Positions 56,949 through 64,000 of a DNA stretch of 64,000 nt are shown piece after piece. Made by a program: the position numbers and the translations under genes. The stretch comes from Terrirhizobium terrae (lineage in GTDB: Bacteria > Pseudomonadota > Alphaproteobacteria > Rhizobiales > Rhizobiaceae). The notes under the pieces were generated by a model that saw only the letters and a program-made list of their open reading frames with translations, was not told where the DNA came from and did not search any database. Position 1 is the first letter of the stretch. Every line of letters begins with the position of its first letter. The DNA lies in contig NZ_CP104992.1 of assembly GCF_030323265.1 (NCBI RefSeq), forward strand, positions 1 through 64,000, in the 5' to 3' direction.

Positions 56949-58829
56949 CTAACGCTCGGCCAGGGTCGAGGCCGTAGGCTCGCCCGATTGACCAAACCTT
57001 CCCAGCTCGTTGAGCGCGATCCTTCTCTTGTCCAGCAGCTCGGTCGTCAGCTCCAGCAACCTTGCGCGCTCTCGCTGAAGGAGCGCTCGGACGTTGCCCC
57101 ACTCCGCAAGGAGGATGGCGTCTATTTCGGTTGAGATCGCACCCACAGGCCGATAGTGACGCTCGACAACCTTTCTCTCGGCGTAAAGGCGCGGAATCTT
57201 ACCCATGCCCCATGAGGCCACCATCAACGACGCAATGTTCGTTGCCGTTTGGAGATCCGAGCCCTCACCGCCGCCCGCTCCCGTGCTTTTGGTGCCAAGT
57301 TCAACGTCCTCGGCGGCGAGACCCGCCAAAGAAATCCTCATCTGCGCCCGGAGTATTTCTTCGGTCAGGACAACCGAATCCTTCATCTCGTACTTCACAT
57401 GTCCGCCCGACTGGACGCCTCGCTCCTCGATGATAGCGTCGAAAAGCTCGATGCTTACCGACTTGATAAAATCGCAATCGAGAGCCGCCAACGCGTGTCC
57501 GCATTCGTGCAAGGCAAGCCGCCGGAGCTCTCCCCCGACACGTAGACCCTGGATGGCATGCCCGCTTCGACGTCACTATCATTGACGTCCCGCCCGCCTG
57601 CACGCGCGGAGCGCCTGATCGCGCGTCCGATTCTTTCCAGATCAGCCGGAGTGAAATCAGGAAGCTGATCGGTCCAGCGTCTGAGACGGCCGGCGTCGAA
57701 CCCTTTGAGGTGGTAGGACAGAATATCGGCCCGCTCCAGCGGTGTAGGCAGGTCGATCGAAATATGGCGCTCGAAGCGACCCGACCGAAGGATCGCCAGC
57801 TCGATATCGTCGACGCGGTTCGTAGCCGCCAGCAGAACGACGCCCGGCATCACCCGGCCTGTGAGCTCGAGGAAAGTGTTTACGACCTGGGTTTCATAGT
57901 ACGCATGCTGGCTCGGATGGGCACGGTTCCCGATCGAGTCCAGCTCGTCGATAAAAAGCAGAGCCCCGCCGCGGGATTTCGAAGCCTTCTCGAAGTCGAG
58001 GCGCATTGCCTTCAACATGTCGCCGAGGTAGCCCCCGCCGGCCGACTGCCATTGCCCAGCCGAAGTCGCGATGAATTGGAGGTCCAGCTCCGCAGCCAGC
58101 GCTCCGGCGCACATCGTCTTTCCTACGCCGGGGGGACCAATCAGCAATGCGGCGCGGTCGAGATTGAACCATTCAAGCTCTCCTCTTCCACGCCGCCAGA
58201 TCCCGAGAAAGCTCTGACGCCCAGGATCGCACCGACCCGAATCCTGGCAGTTCGCCCAGGCGGGGTGCTGCGGCCGATGAGTTTGAGGCGGGCGCAGCCA
58301 GCATCGATCGGTCGAGAGAATCCCGACAGAGCAGAGCGTCGATCATGTCCCAGTTCTGATTGGCAAGCAGCCTCGCCGTTTCGTTGGGGACCATCTTCCG
58401 GCCGGTCAGTTTCCGGACTGCGTTGATCTGTCGAGGCGTAGGGTTATCAACATACCGAATCTCGTCCGCTGCAATCTTTACTTTATCGGGAAGCACGTCG
58501 AAACTATCGGTGACAACGATCGTCTGAGCCGAATATCGGAGGATGTCGAGCTCTACATTCTTCCTGGAACCCGTCTCAATGCTGACGACCTGATGCCTGG
58601 AAGTCTCGGCATTGAAAAACGCCTGGCGCTGTCCAGAAAGAAGAAGTTCCCCCGCGCGGTGAAACCGGCCAACCCAACCCTTGTCCACGATCACGACAAG
58701 AATGCCAGGCGCATCGCTACGAAATTGCACCGTATCGCGAAGGCTTCGCCGAAGGACAAAGTAGCTTAGCATCACACCCGGCCTGCGCCGAAGCTCCTTA
58801 AAGGCACCCGCTGCGATCCGGTGCCTCAT
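56949..58829 (-). CDS. FtsH-like AAA+ zinc protease, two frameshifts
   Basis: Joined frames give 626 residues. The N-terminal 200 residues are specific to this group and lack the FtsH membrane anchor. The AAA module has Walker A GPPGVGKT (231-238), Walker B LLFIDELDS and ATNRVDDIE with LRSGRFERHI. The M41-type peptidase has HECGH (His441, Glu442, His445). Breaks are near 58180 (one base in excess) and 57550 (one missing). Its start overlaps the DUF6634 stop (ATGA). A cytoplasmic, soluble FtsH relative in a defence island suggests a regulated protease effector. Confidence 0.8.
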
Positions 58830-59134
58830 CGCGCGTCAATCCCGCCAGCCGAGCCGAGACGGTACCAAGAATTCGTTGTGCGAGCAAAGAATTCGCCATC
58901 GTCCTTGAGCACAGTGATGAACTCGCTCGTGCGAACCTCGTGGCCGTCCGGAAAACGCGGGTGCCCCTCGAGCGAGCCTTTAAGGCAGCTTACGATGGTG
59001 AACGTGTGCACCCAGTCGTTTAGCACCGGAACGGACATGAGATCAGGTGCTTTAATGCTTCCTGCCTGAAGCCGCTCCAAGTCGGCGAGGAGCTTCTTCA
59101 AGGTAGATATTCGACCAGCAAGACTCGGCTGCAT
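58826..59134 (-). CDS. DUF6634 family protein
   Basis: ATG 59134 is preferred (GGAG upstream), giving 102 residues; the open frame extends to 59245. The sequence has LLADLERLQAG, APVL-like VPVLNDWVHTFT, then GHPRFPDGHEVRTSEF and ends near NSWYRLG, the DUF6634 pattern seen in rhizobial genomes next to AAA proteases. It is translationally coupled to the protease gene. Function is unknown; a substrate adaptor or sensor is possible. Confidence 0.65.
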   Translation of the reverse strand: MQPSLAGRISTLKKLLADLERLQAGSIKAPDLMSVPVLNDWVHTFTIVSCLKGSLEGHPRFPDGHEVRTSEFITVLKDDGEFFARTTNSWYRLGSAGGIDAR

Positions 59135-59300
59135 GATTCGTTGCGCTCCAGAGATTTCGATGAGAATGCGGAAAGGATTCGAATGCCATTGGCTTTTGAA
59201 GCGAGCCATTGGCTTTTTTAGACGCCACATTTTGACCGGCGTCAACGATTTTTGACGTAGATTTTTGCTCGTCTCGAAAATCCATGCTTATGAATCCTTC

Positions 59301-59606
59301 ATGGAGCCGCTGCCGCACATACTGCTAAAGATCGCGCGAGAATTTCTCGGCCTGAGTCAGGACGAGGTGGTGGCGCTCATTGGCGTCGGCCGGAGTACGA
59401 TACAAAAGATCGAGCGCGGCGAGGTAGTCACCGAGGTCTACATATCGGTAGTTCGCCAGTTCTATGAAAATCAGGGTATCCGCTTTCTGGCTCCCGCGGA
59501 AGAACAAGGTTGGGGCTTGCGGAACGCGAACGTGTCGAGCGGAAAAGATCGCCTGAACAGGCTGTCCGAAATCCCGGCCGGCCGGAGAAAGAAAGAGACG
59601 AGCTGA
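59301..59606 (+). CDS. XRE-family helix-turn-helix regulator
   Basis: The preferred start, ATG 59301, gives 101 residues. The helix-turn-helix is clear: LLKIAREFLGLSQDEVVALIGVGRSTIQKIERGE. The tail is polar and basic (GRRKKETS). It is divergent from the DUF6634/protease pair, 167 bases apart from its partner's start, so it probably controls that operon and itself from the shared intergenic region. It is the last gene inside the transposon. Confidence 0.85.
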   Translation: MEPLPHILLKIAREFLGLSQDEVVALIGVGRSTIQKIERGEVVTEVYISVVRQFYENQGIRFLAPAEEQGWGLRNANVSSGKDRLNRLSEIPAGRRKKETS

Positions 59607-59985
59607 TTTAGCACGCAACGGCCCAAGCGTTGCGCACTCCAAATCAGCGCTCAAGCCCCCTCACCCAAACTCCAATCCTCCCCGGCGTCGGCACTCCTGC
59701 CTGTAACGAAGCGACATCACCGCGGGTGACTGGTAGAAAGCCGATCGCCGACTGCAAAAGATTGCAGCCAAGAATCTCTTTCTGAAACGAAAGAGCCATC
59801 AACTCACCGTCAGCGCAGGCGCTTGATGATCGAAATCGGAACTCTAAGCCGGGAATTGGGCTGTTTAAAGAAATCAGCGACTTAGCGCTTTAAGGCGTAA
59901 GGTAGAATTGATTCTAGAATTGTTTTTGCCCGCGGAAAGAACGAATATTTCCCTCTTTTAGAATGGCTTTTATCCGGTCCCGATA
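59607..59985. repeat. Right transposon end with spaced ATTCTA repeats
   Basis: No gene lies here. Read inward from the terminus (TATCGGGACCGG), ATTCTA starts at base 22 (59959-59964), a degenerate GTTCTT at base 44, ATTCTA at base 66 (59915-59920) and another at base 78 (59903-59908). The 22-base period matches the left end. The last two bases of the element are TA on the plus strand, where CA would be expected from the left end. Confidence 0.78.
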
Positions 59986-59990
59986 GTGTC
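59986..59990. repeat. Target site duplication, right copy (GTGTC)
   Basis: GTGTC follows the element's last base at 59985 and matches 26055-26059. Joining the two flanks through one copy restores ftrA, which is independent evidence that this is a true transposition duplication. Confidence 0.9.
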
Positions 59991-60034
59991 ACGACATGGG
60001 GGCCGGACGTTTGGCGTATGGACGATTTTGGCAT
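59986..60034 (-). pseudogene. ftrA: ftrA N-terminal fragment (first 17 codons)
   Basis: From ATG 60034 the frame reads MPKSSIRQTSGPHVVTL and then enters the transposon. The C-terminal remainder at 25123-26059 begins LAYDGLCTFEFG, so the original junction was HVVTLAYDG, matching the start of GlxA/FtrA-type regulators. The native promoter, shared with the divergent rhodanese gene, is still attached to this fragment. Confidence 0.85.
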
Positions 60035-60131
60035 GATCTTCACGCTGCAAGTCATGATGGCCAATTTCAGCCATTCGTAGCATCGGCGATGATCGGCGGC
60101 AACAGCAACCACCACCCAAGAGGATAAGCCA

Positions 60132-60538
60132 ATGCCAAGCCCCGTATCGGAATCCCCGCCGCAGCTCCACAGGACGCCGCCGAACATTTTTCCGGCAAGC
60201 TCGCCTTCGAGGCAGACTGCTGGGACGTCCATGCCTCATTTGCCGCCGGCAAGGTCGATTTCGTCCTGCTCGATGTCCGAGCCCCAGCACTGTTCGCGCA
60301 GTCGCATGTGCCGGGCGCCACCAACCTGCCTCATGGCAAGATGACCGCGCACCGCATGTCGGACTGGTCGGCAGATACGCTCTTCGTCGTCTACTGCGCC
60401 GGCCCCCATTGCAACGGCGCAGACAAGGCCGCCCTTCGCCTCTCCCGTCTCGGCCTTTCGGTGAAGGTTATGATCGGAGGCATGACGGGCTGGGCTGACG
60501 AAGGTTTCAGCTTCGAAGCTGAAGCGGCCGCCGCCTGA
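60132..60538 (+). CDS. Rhodanese-like sulfurtransferase, frameshifted
   Basis: Joined frames give 135 residues. The rhodanese domain shows VDFVLLDVRAPALFAQSHVPGATNLPH and the active-site loop VVYCAGPHCNGADKAA with the catalytic Cys. The break is at CCCC 60154-60157; one added C restores SESPAAAPQDAAEHF. It is divergent from the ftrA fragment, the arrangement expected for a regulator and its target, with 97 bases between starts. It probably transfers sulfane sulfur in the cytoplasm. Confidence 0.85.
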
Positions 60539-60884
60539 GGTCGCCTCGATAAACCCGCATCATCAACGCCACGCCCGCAAGAATAGTTTGCAACCCGACC
60601 ATGTTGCATCGCAACATAAACAGCCGGCACTTCGCCTTCTGATAGCGAAGTGCCGGACATCAAAAGAATTTTAGCGGAGCCTTGTTCGAGCAATTGCTCA
60701 AAATGAGGAATAATGACCAGTAAAATTGACCAGATCAGCGCCCGCACAAGAACAAGCAAGTAGTCGCAAGCCATCTTAACTCGCAATTAGTGCAATCATG
60801 GCAAGACGTTAGCGAGGCATCCTGACGCGGACCATAAGAACGCGCCACGAGCTGTTGTGTTGGGCAAACTGAGTGGTGTGAACT
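60539..60884. other. Intergenic stretch before the chemotaxis receptor
   Basis: It contains one strong hairpin (60624-60656) and no gene. An imperfect palindrome TGTTGCATCGCAACA lies at 60602-60616, a possible operator. The promoter of the receptor gene should lie in the last 150 bases. Confidence 0.4.
60624..60656 (+). terminator. Hairpin downstream of the rhodanese gene
   Basis: CCGGCACTTCGC pairs perfectly with GCGAAGTGCCGG over 12 bp around a 9-base loop. The following DNA is A-rich with a short T-run (AATTTT) further on, so it is a plausible but not classical terminator. Confidence 0.55.
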
Positions 60885-62798
60885 ATGGCATTTCGAGACA
60901 TGGCCATTTCGAAGAAACTCGGCCTCGTCACCGTGGTGATGGGTCTTTCTTCGCTGATTATCGCAGGCATTGCAGGAACCGGCCTCTACGGCCTGCAGAA
61001 GGCCATGGTTTCCGTCGGCGCCCGCGAGGAGGTCGCCCGCGAGGCGATGGACCTGCGCGTCGACATCATCGCCATCAGCCGCATGACCTACCAGCTGGCT
61101 TCGGCCCCGGACAAGGCGAAGGATTTCCGGGCCGAAGCCGAGAAGCGCTCGGGCGAAATGCTCGGCCGCCTGCCGAAGATCGAATCCACCGCCGACGCGA
61201 CCGAGAAAGATCAGCTGAAGGCAATCCGCGCAGCGCTCGACAGCTATTTCGCTTCGATCCGCGGCATGGTCGACATTGCCGAAAAGAACCCGGCCGACGC
61301 CCCGGCGATCGCTGCGGCGCTGAAGACGGCGCTCGACGGCCAGAAGGTCGTGACCGACACGGTCAAGGTCTACAGCACCTATTCCGGCAAGTCGCTGGCC
61401 GATGCCCGCGGCGCCGCCGTCGCATCGTCCACCACCGCCATGATGATCTCGGCAATCTCCGCCGTCGTCTTCATCATTATCGGCGCCGCGATCAGCACCA
61501 TGGTCTCCCGCCGCGGCATCGTCCGCCCGATCCGCTCGCTGACCCAGGCCATGACGGGCCTTGCGAACGGCGAAGTGAACGATCTCGGCATCGATACGGC
61601 CCGCAAGGACGAGATCGGCGAGATGGCCCGTGCGGTCGAAGTCTTCCGCACCAATGCGCTCGCCATGGATGAGTTGAAGGCGCAGGAAGCCGCCCTGCAT
61701 CGCAGCAGCAGCGACCTGCAGTCCAGCATTTCCGCAGTCGTCGCCTCCGCCGTCGCCGGCGATTTCTCCGGCCGCATCACCAAGGACTACCAGAACGAGG
61801 ACCTGAACCGCTTCGCTTCCGGCGTCAACGAACTGGTCGAGAGCGTCGACGAGGCCGTCACCGAAGTCCGCCGCGTCATCGCAGCACTGGCGGATGCAGA
61901 CCTGACCCAGAGCATGGAAGGCCAGTTCCAGGGCGCCTTCGCCGAACTGCAGGTCAACGTCAACAACACCATGGTCCGCCTGCGCGGCACCATGCACAAT
62001 GTCCGCGGCGCGGCCGGCACGATCAACAACAACTCGGCCGAACTGTCTTCCGCCGCAAACGACCTGTCGAAGCGCACCGAACAGCAGGCCGCAGCGCTGG
62101 AAGAGACCGCGGCAGCGCTCGACGAGATCACCGCAACCGTGCGCGCCGCTTCGGCCCGTGCGACCGAAGCCCGCGACATGGTTCACGAGACCAAGCAGAG
62201 TGCGGCAAAGTCCGGCGAGATCGTCCGCTCCGCCGTCACCGCCATGGGCCGTATCGAAGAATCCTCGACCAAGATCAGCCAGATCATCGGCGTCATCGAC
62301 GAGATCGCCTTCCAGACCAACCTCCTGGCACTCAACGCCGGCGTCGAGGCTGCCCGTGCAGGTGAAGCAGGACGTGGCTTTGCGGTCGTCGCCCAGGAAG
62401 TCCGCGAACTTGCCCAGCGCTCGGCAAACGCCGCCAAGGAGATCAAGACGCTGATCAGCGCCTCGGCAGCCGAAGTCGAAGGCGGCGTCTCGCTCGTCCG
62501 CTCCACCGGCAGCGCGCTGGTCGAGATCGAAGGCCTTGTCAACCGGGTCAACGAGCATGTGGAATCGATCGCCACCGCTGCCCGCGAACAGGCAACGGCG
62601 CTGGCCGAAATCAACTCCTCGGTCAACCACATGGACCAGATGACCCAGAAGAACGCCGCGATGGTGGAAGAAACCACCGCCGCCAGCGAGACCCTTGCCG
62701 ACGAAAGCCGCCAGCTGCAGCAGATCCTGAGCAACTTCAAGCTGGATGCCGGCAGCGAACTCGGCGCCATGGGCCGCCGGATGCGCAACGCCGCCTGA
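60885..62798 (+). CDS. Methyl-accepting chemotaxis protein
   Basis: The 637-residue protein has a first membrane helix at about 14-36, a periplasmic helical sensor of about 150 residues, a second helix ([19 protein letters not shown]) near 185-205, a HAMP domain ([10 protein letters not shown]) and a second HAMP-like region. The signalling tip is [33 protein letters not shown], the conserved hairpin that binds CheA/CheW, split here only for description. There is no CheR-binding pentapeptide at the C-terminus. The ligand is unknown. A clear terminator follows. Confidence 0.95.
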   Translation: MAFRDMAISKKLGLVTVVMGLSSLIIAGIAGTGLYGLQKAMVSVGAREEVAREAMDLRVDIIAISRMTYQLASAPDKAKDFRAEAEKRSGEMLGRLPKIESTADATEKDQLKAIRAALDSYFASIRGMVDIAEKNPADAPAIAAALKTALDGQKVVTDTVKVYSTYSGKSLADARGAAVASSTTAMMISAISAVVFIIIGAAISTMVSRRGIVRPIRSLTQAMTGLANGEVNDLGIDTARKDEIGEMARAVEVFRTNALAMDELKAQEAALHRSSSDLQSSISAVVASAVAGDFSGRITKDYQNEDLNRFASGVNELVESVDEAVTEVRRVIAALADADLTQSMEGQFQGAFAELQVNVNNTMVRLRGTMHNVRGAAGTINNNSAELSSAANDLSKRTEQQAAALEETAAALDEITATVRAASARATEARDMVHETKQSAAKSGEIVRSAVTAMGRIEESSTKISQIIGVIDEIAFQTNLLALNAGVEAARAGEAGRGFAVVAQEVRELAQRSANAAKEIKTLISASAAEVEGGVSLVRSTGSALVEIEGLVNRVNEHVESIATAAREQATALAEINSSVNHMDQMTQKNAAMVEETTAASETLADESRQLQQILSNFKLDAGSELGAMGRRMRNAA

Positions 62799-62824
62799 TC
62801 GGCTACACGCAACGACCGAAATCG

Positions 62825-62857
62825 AAAGGCCCGGACGCCATGCGCCCGGGCCTTTCT
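62825..62857 (+). terminator. Rho-independent terminator after the chemotaxis receptor
   Basis: AAAGGCCCGG and CCGGGCCTTT form a 10-bp stem with a 12-13-base loop, followed by CTTCGTT. It lies 27 bases past the receptor stop codon. Confidence 0.85.
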
Positions 62858-63003
62858 TCGTTGCGAAAAATATAGCCTGCGAAATGTCACGGCTGTACTT
62901 CAGGCCTGACGCTCCGTGAGGTTGCCTCGTGGCGAAGACGATGGTCTTATTGGTCGCAATACTGAAACCTGCCTTTTTTGCCGATTTTCGAAGCGATAGA
63001 GAC

Positions 63004-64000
63004 ATGTCGATTTCAGATGCGATTTACCGCCCGTTCGAGACGCTGATCCAACCGCTGGATATTCCTTACCGACCGCTGCCCTCCAAAGGCCCGGTCGCGG
63101 TGCTCATGCATTTCATCTCGATGTTCCGCGGCGTTCTAATCGCGCTTGCACTCGTCTCGATCGCAATGGAGGCGATCAATCTGACCATCGTCTGGGGGCT
63201 TTCCGTAGTCGTTGACGGGGTCAGCCAGCAGGGCGCCGCGGCCTTCCTGAAAAGCGAGTGGCGGCTGTTGGCGTTTCTGGGCCTGCTCCTTTTTCCGGGC
63301 ATGCCGGTCGCCTCGTTCCTGCTGAACACTCTTCAATCCCACACGCTAAGCGTTGCGATGCCGGCGGCGATCCAGTGGCAGGGCCATAAGGCGGTGGAGA
63401 GGCAGGACATCGCATTCTTCCACGATCTCTTTGCCGGACAGGTTGTCTCACGGCTTTCGCAGGTCGCATCCGCCGTGCAGCAGCAGATCATTGCGGCGTT
63501 CCAGACGATACCGCGCTTCATTCTGTCCATGGCGGGGTCCGTGGTACTGCTCAGCGCGCTCGCTTGGCAATTGGCGCTCCCTGTCGTCGTCTGGATCCTG
63601 CTCAACGTCGCTCTGGCGGTGAAGATGGCCCCCATCTTCACTGAGCGCTCCCGCCGCACGGCCAAACAACGCAGCCTGATCGCCGGCACCGTCAACGACC
63701 TTTACGGCAACATGCAGATGATCAAGCAGTTTGCCGCTGAAGACAGCGAGGCAGGTGCAATCCGCCGCGTCCTTCAAAATGCGGTCGACACCCAGCACAG
63801 TGAGCAACGGATCTACCGGACGTCGGAATTAATCGTGGTCGCTCTCAATACCGGCCTCTGGCTCACCATCCTTTGGATCGGGCTGACCGGTCTGGTCGAA
63901 GACTTCATATCCGTCGGCGAGTTCGTGGCAGCAGTTTACGTGCTGCAGCGGCTGTCAGCACACACTTTCACCTTTCTCCAGATGGGCCAGCAGATCTTCC
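63004..64000 (+). CDS. ABC exporter, transmembrane part (runs off the window)
   Basis: The frame from ATG 63004 is open to the window end, about 332 residues. It begins MSISDAIYRPFETLIQPLDI and shows five to six hydrophobic helices with the ABC_membrane pattern (DIAFFHDLFAGQVVSRLSQVA, GTVNDLYGNMQMIKQFAAE). The ATP-binding half would lie beyond 64000. Such half-transporters work as dimers in multidrug or lipid export. The substrate is not predictable. Confidence 0.85.
   Translation, partial: MSISDAIYRPFETLIQPLDIPYRPLPSKGPVAVLMHFISMFRGVLIALALVSIAMEAINLTIVWGLSVVVDGVSQQGAAAFLKSEWRLLAFLGLLLFPGMPVASFLLNTLQSHTLSVAMPAAIQWQGHKAVERQDIAFFHDLFAGQVVSRLSQVASAVQQQIIAAFQTIPRFILSMAGSVVLLSALAWQLALPVVVWILLNVALAVKMAPIFTERSRRTAKQRSLIAGTVNDLYGNMQMIKQFAAEDSEAGAIRRVLQNAVDTQHSEQRIYRTSELIVVALNTGLWLTILWIGLTGLVEDFISVGEFVAAVYVLQRLSAHTFTFLQMGQQIF

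Larger units (their letters stand above)
26060..59985. mobile_element. 33.9-kb Tn7-like transposon carrying defence cargo
   Basis: The left end reads TGTCGGGGCCGG and the right end, read inward, TATCGGGACCGG (10 of 12 identical). In both ends an ATTCTA motif starts at base 22, and further copies or near copies follow at about 22-base spacing, like the transposase-binding arrays of Tn7. A 5-bp duplication flanks the element, which interrupts ftrA. Transposition genes tnsA, tnsB, tnsC and tniQ lie at 26192-32276 on the minus strand; the rest is cargo, mostly nucleases, proteases, ATPases and a lipase. The right terminus begins TA where TG is usual, which could lower activity. Confidence 0.92.

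Noticed and set aside
26060-59985. Prophage or integrative conjugative element
   Set aside because: There are no structural phage genes, tyrosine/serine integrase, relaxase or conjugation genes; the transposition genes and ends explain the island.
60735-63005. 756-codon minus-strand open frame
   Set aside because: It is antisense to an unmistakable chemotaxis receptor; its composition (Gly/Asp/Arg/Ala) is a shadow of codon bias.

Overview
The window looks like a chromosome of a Rhizobiaceae bacterium (Rhizobium/Agrobacterium-type). It is GC-rich, and the backbone genes and small proteins are typical of that family: an alpha-E protein followed by a transglutaminase, an ECF sigma factor with a DUF1109 anti-sigma, a group II truncated haemoglobin, PreT/PreA, and an FtrA-type regulator beside a rhodanese. 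This is judged from protein character, since no database was available.

Left backbone (1-26059). The order is: alpha-E protein tail, transglutaminase and a J-like protein; tRNA-Arg(CCG); a periplasmic DUF5666-like protein; a molybdopterin oxidoreductase with its b-type cytochrome; an MXKDX repeat protein divergent from an ECF sigma/anti-sigma pair, with two matching promoters; an RND efflux pump; an aldo/keto reductase; a complete peptide ABC importer; truncated haemoglobin, DUF423 and DUF2325 proteins; orphan FliN-like and PilZ-like proteins; PreT/PreA for pyrimidine reduction; a HigBA toxin-antitoxin pair; and the C-terminal part of an FtrA/GlxA-type regulator.

Inserted element (26060-59985). 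A 33.9-kb Tn7-like transposon splits the ftrA-type gene. The evidence is a 5-bp duplication (GTGTC at 26055-26059 and 59986-59990), imperfect terminal inverted repeats, ATTCTA repeats at about 22-bp spacing inside both ends, and a tnsA-tnsB-tnsC-tniQ operon. The N-terminal codons of the regulator are at the far end, beside its divergent rhodanese neighbour. The cargo is a dense set of probable defence modules. In order they are: an E2/E1/JAB ubiquitin-like conjugation operon with a metallo-hydrolase and a patatin lipase; a PLD nuclease; an HNH nuclease; a metallo-hydrolase facing a PD-(D/E)XK enzyme; a DUF2971 protein; a caspase operon followed by a helicase-nuclease; a PHP/SMC-like TrlF ATPase; a possible ADP-ribosyltransferase-like protein; and an XRE/DUF6634/FtsH-like protease module.

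Right backbone (59986-64000). The ftrA 5' fragment is followed by the rhodanese, a chemotaxis receptor and the start of an ABC exporter.

One caution applies throughout. About 22 single-base frameshifts occur in genes that otherwise look intact, mostly in short homopolymers (typically a G/C run one base short). They occur in housekeeping and cargo genes alike. I read most of them as sequence errors and give the joined genes as single CDS entries.
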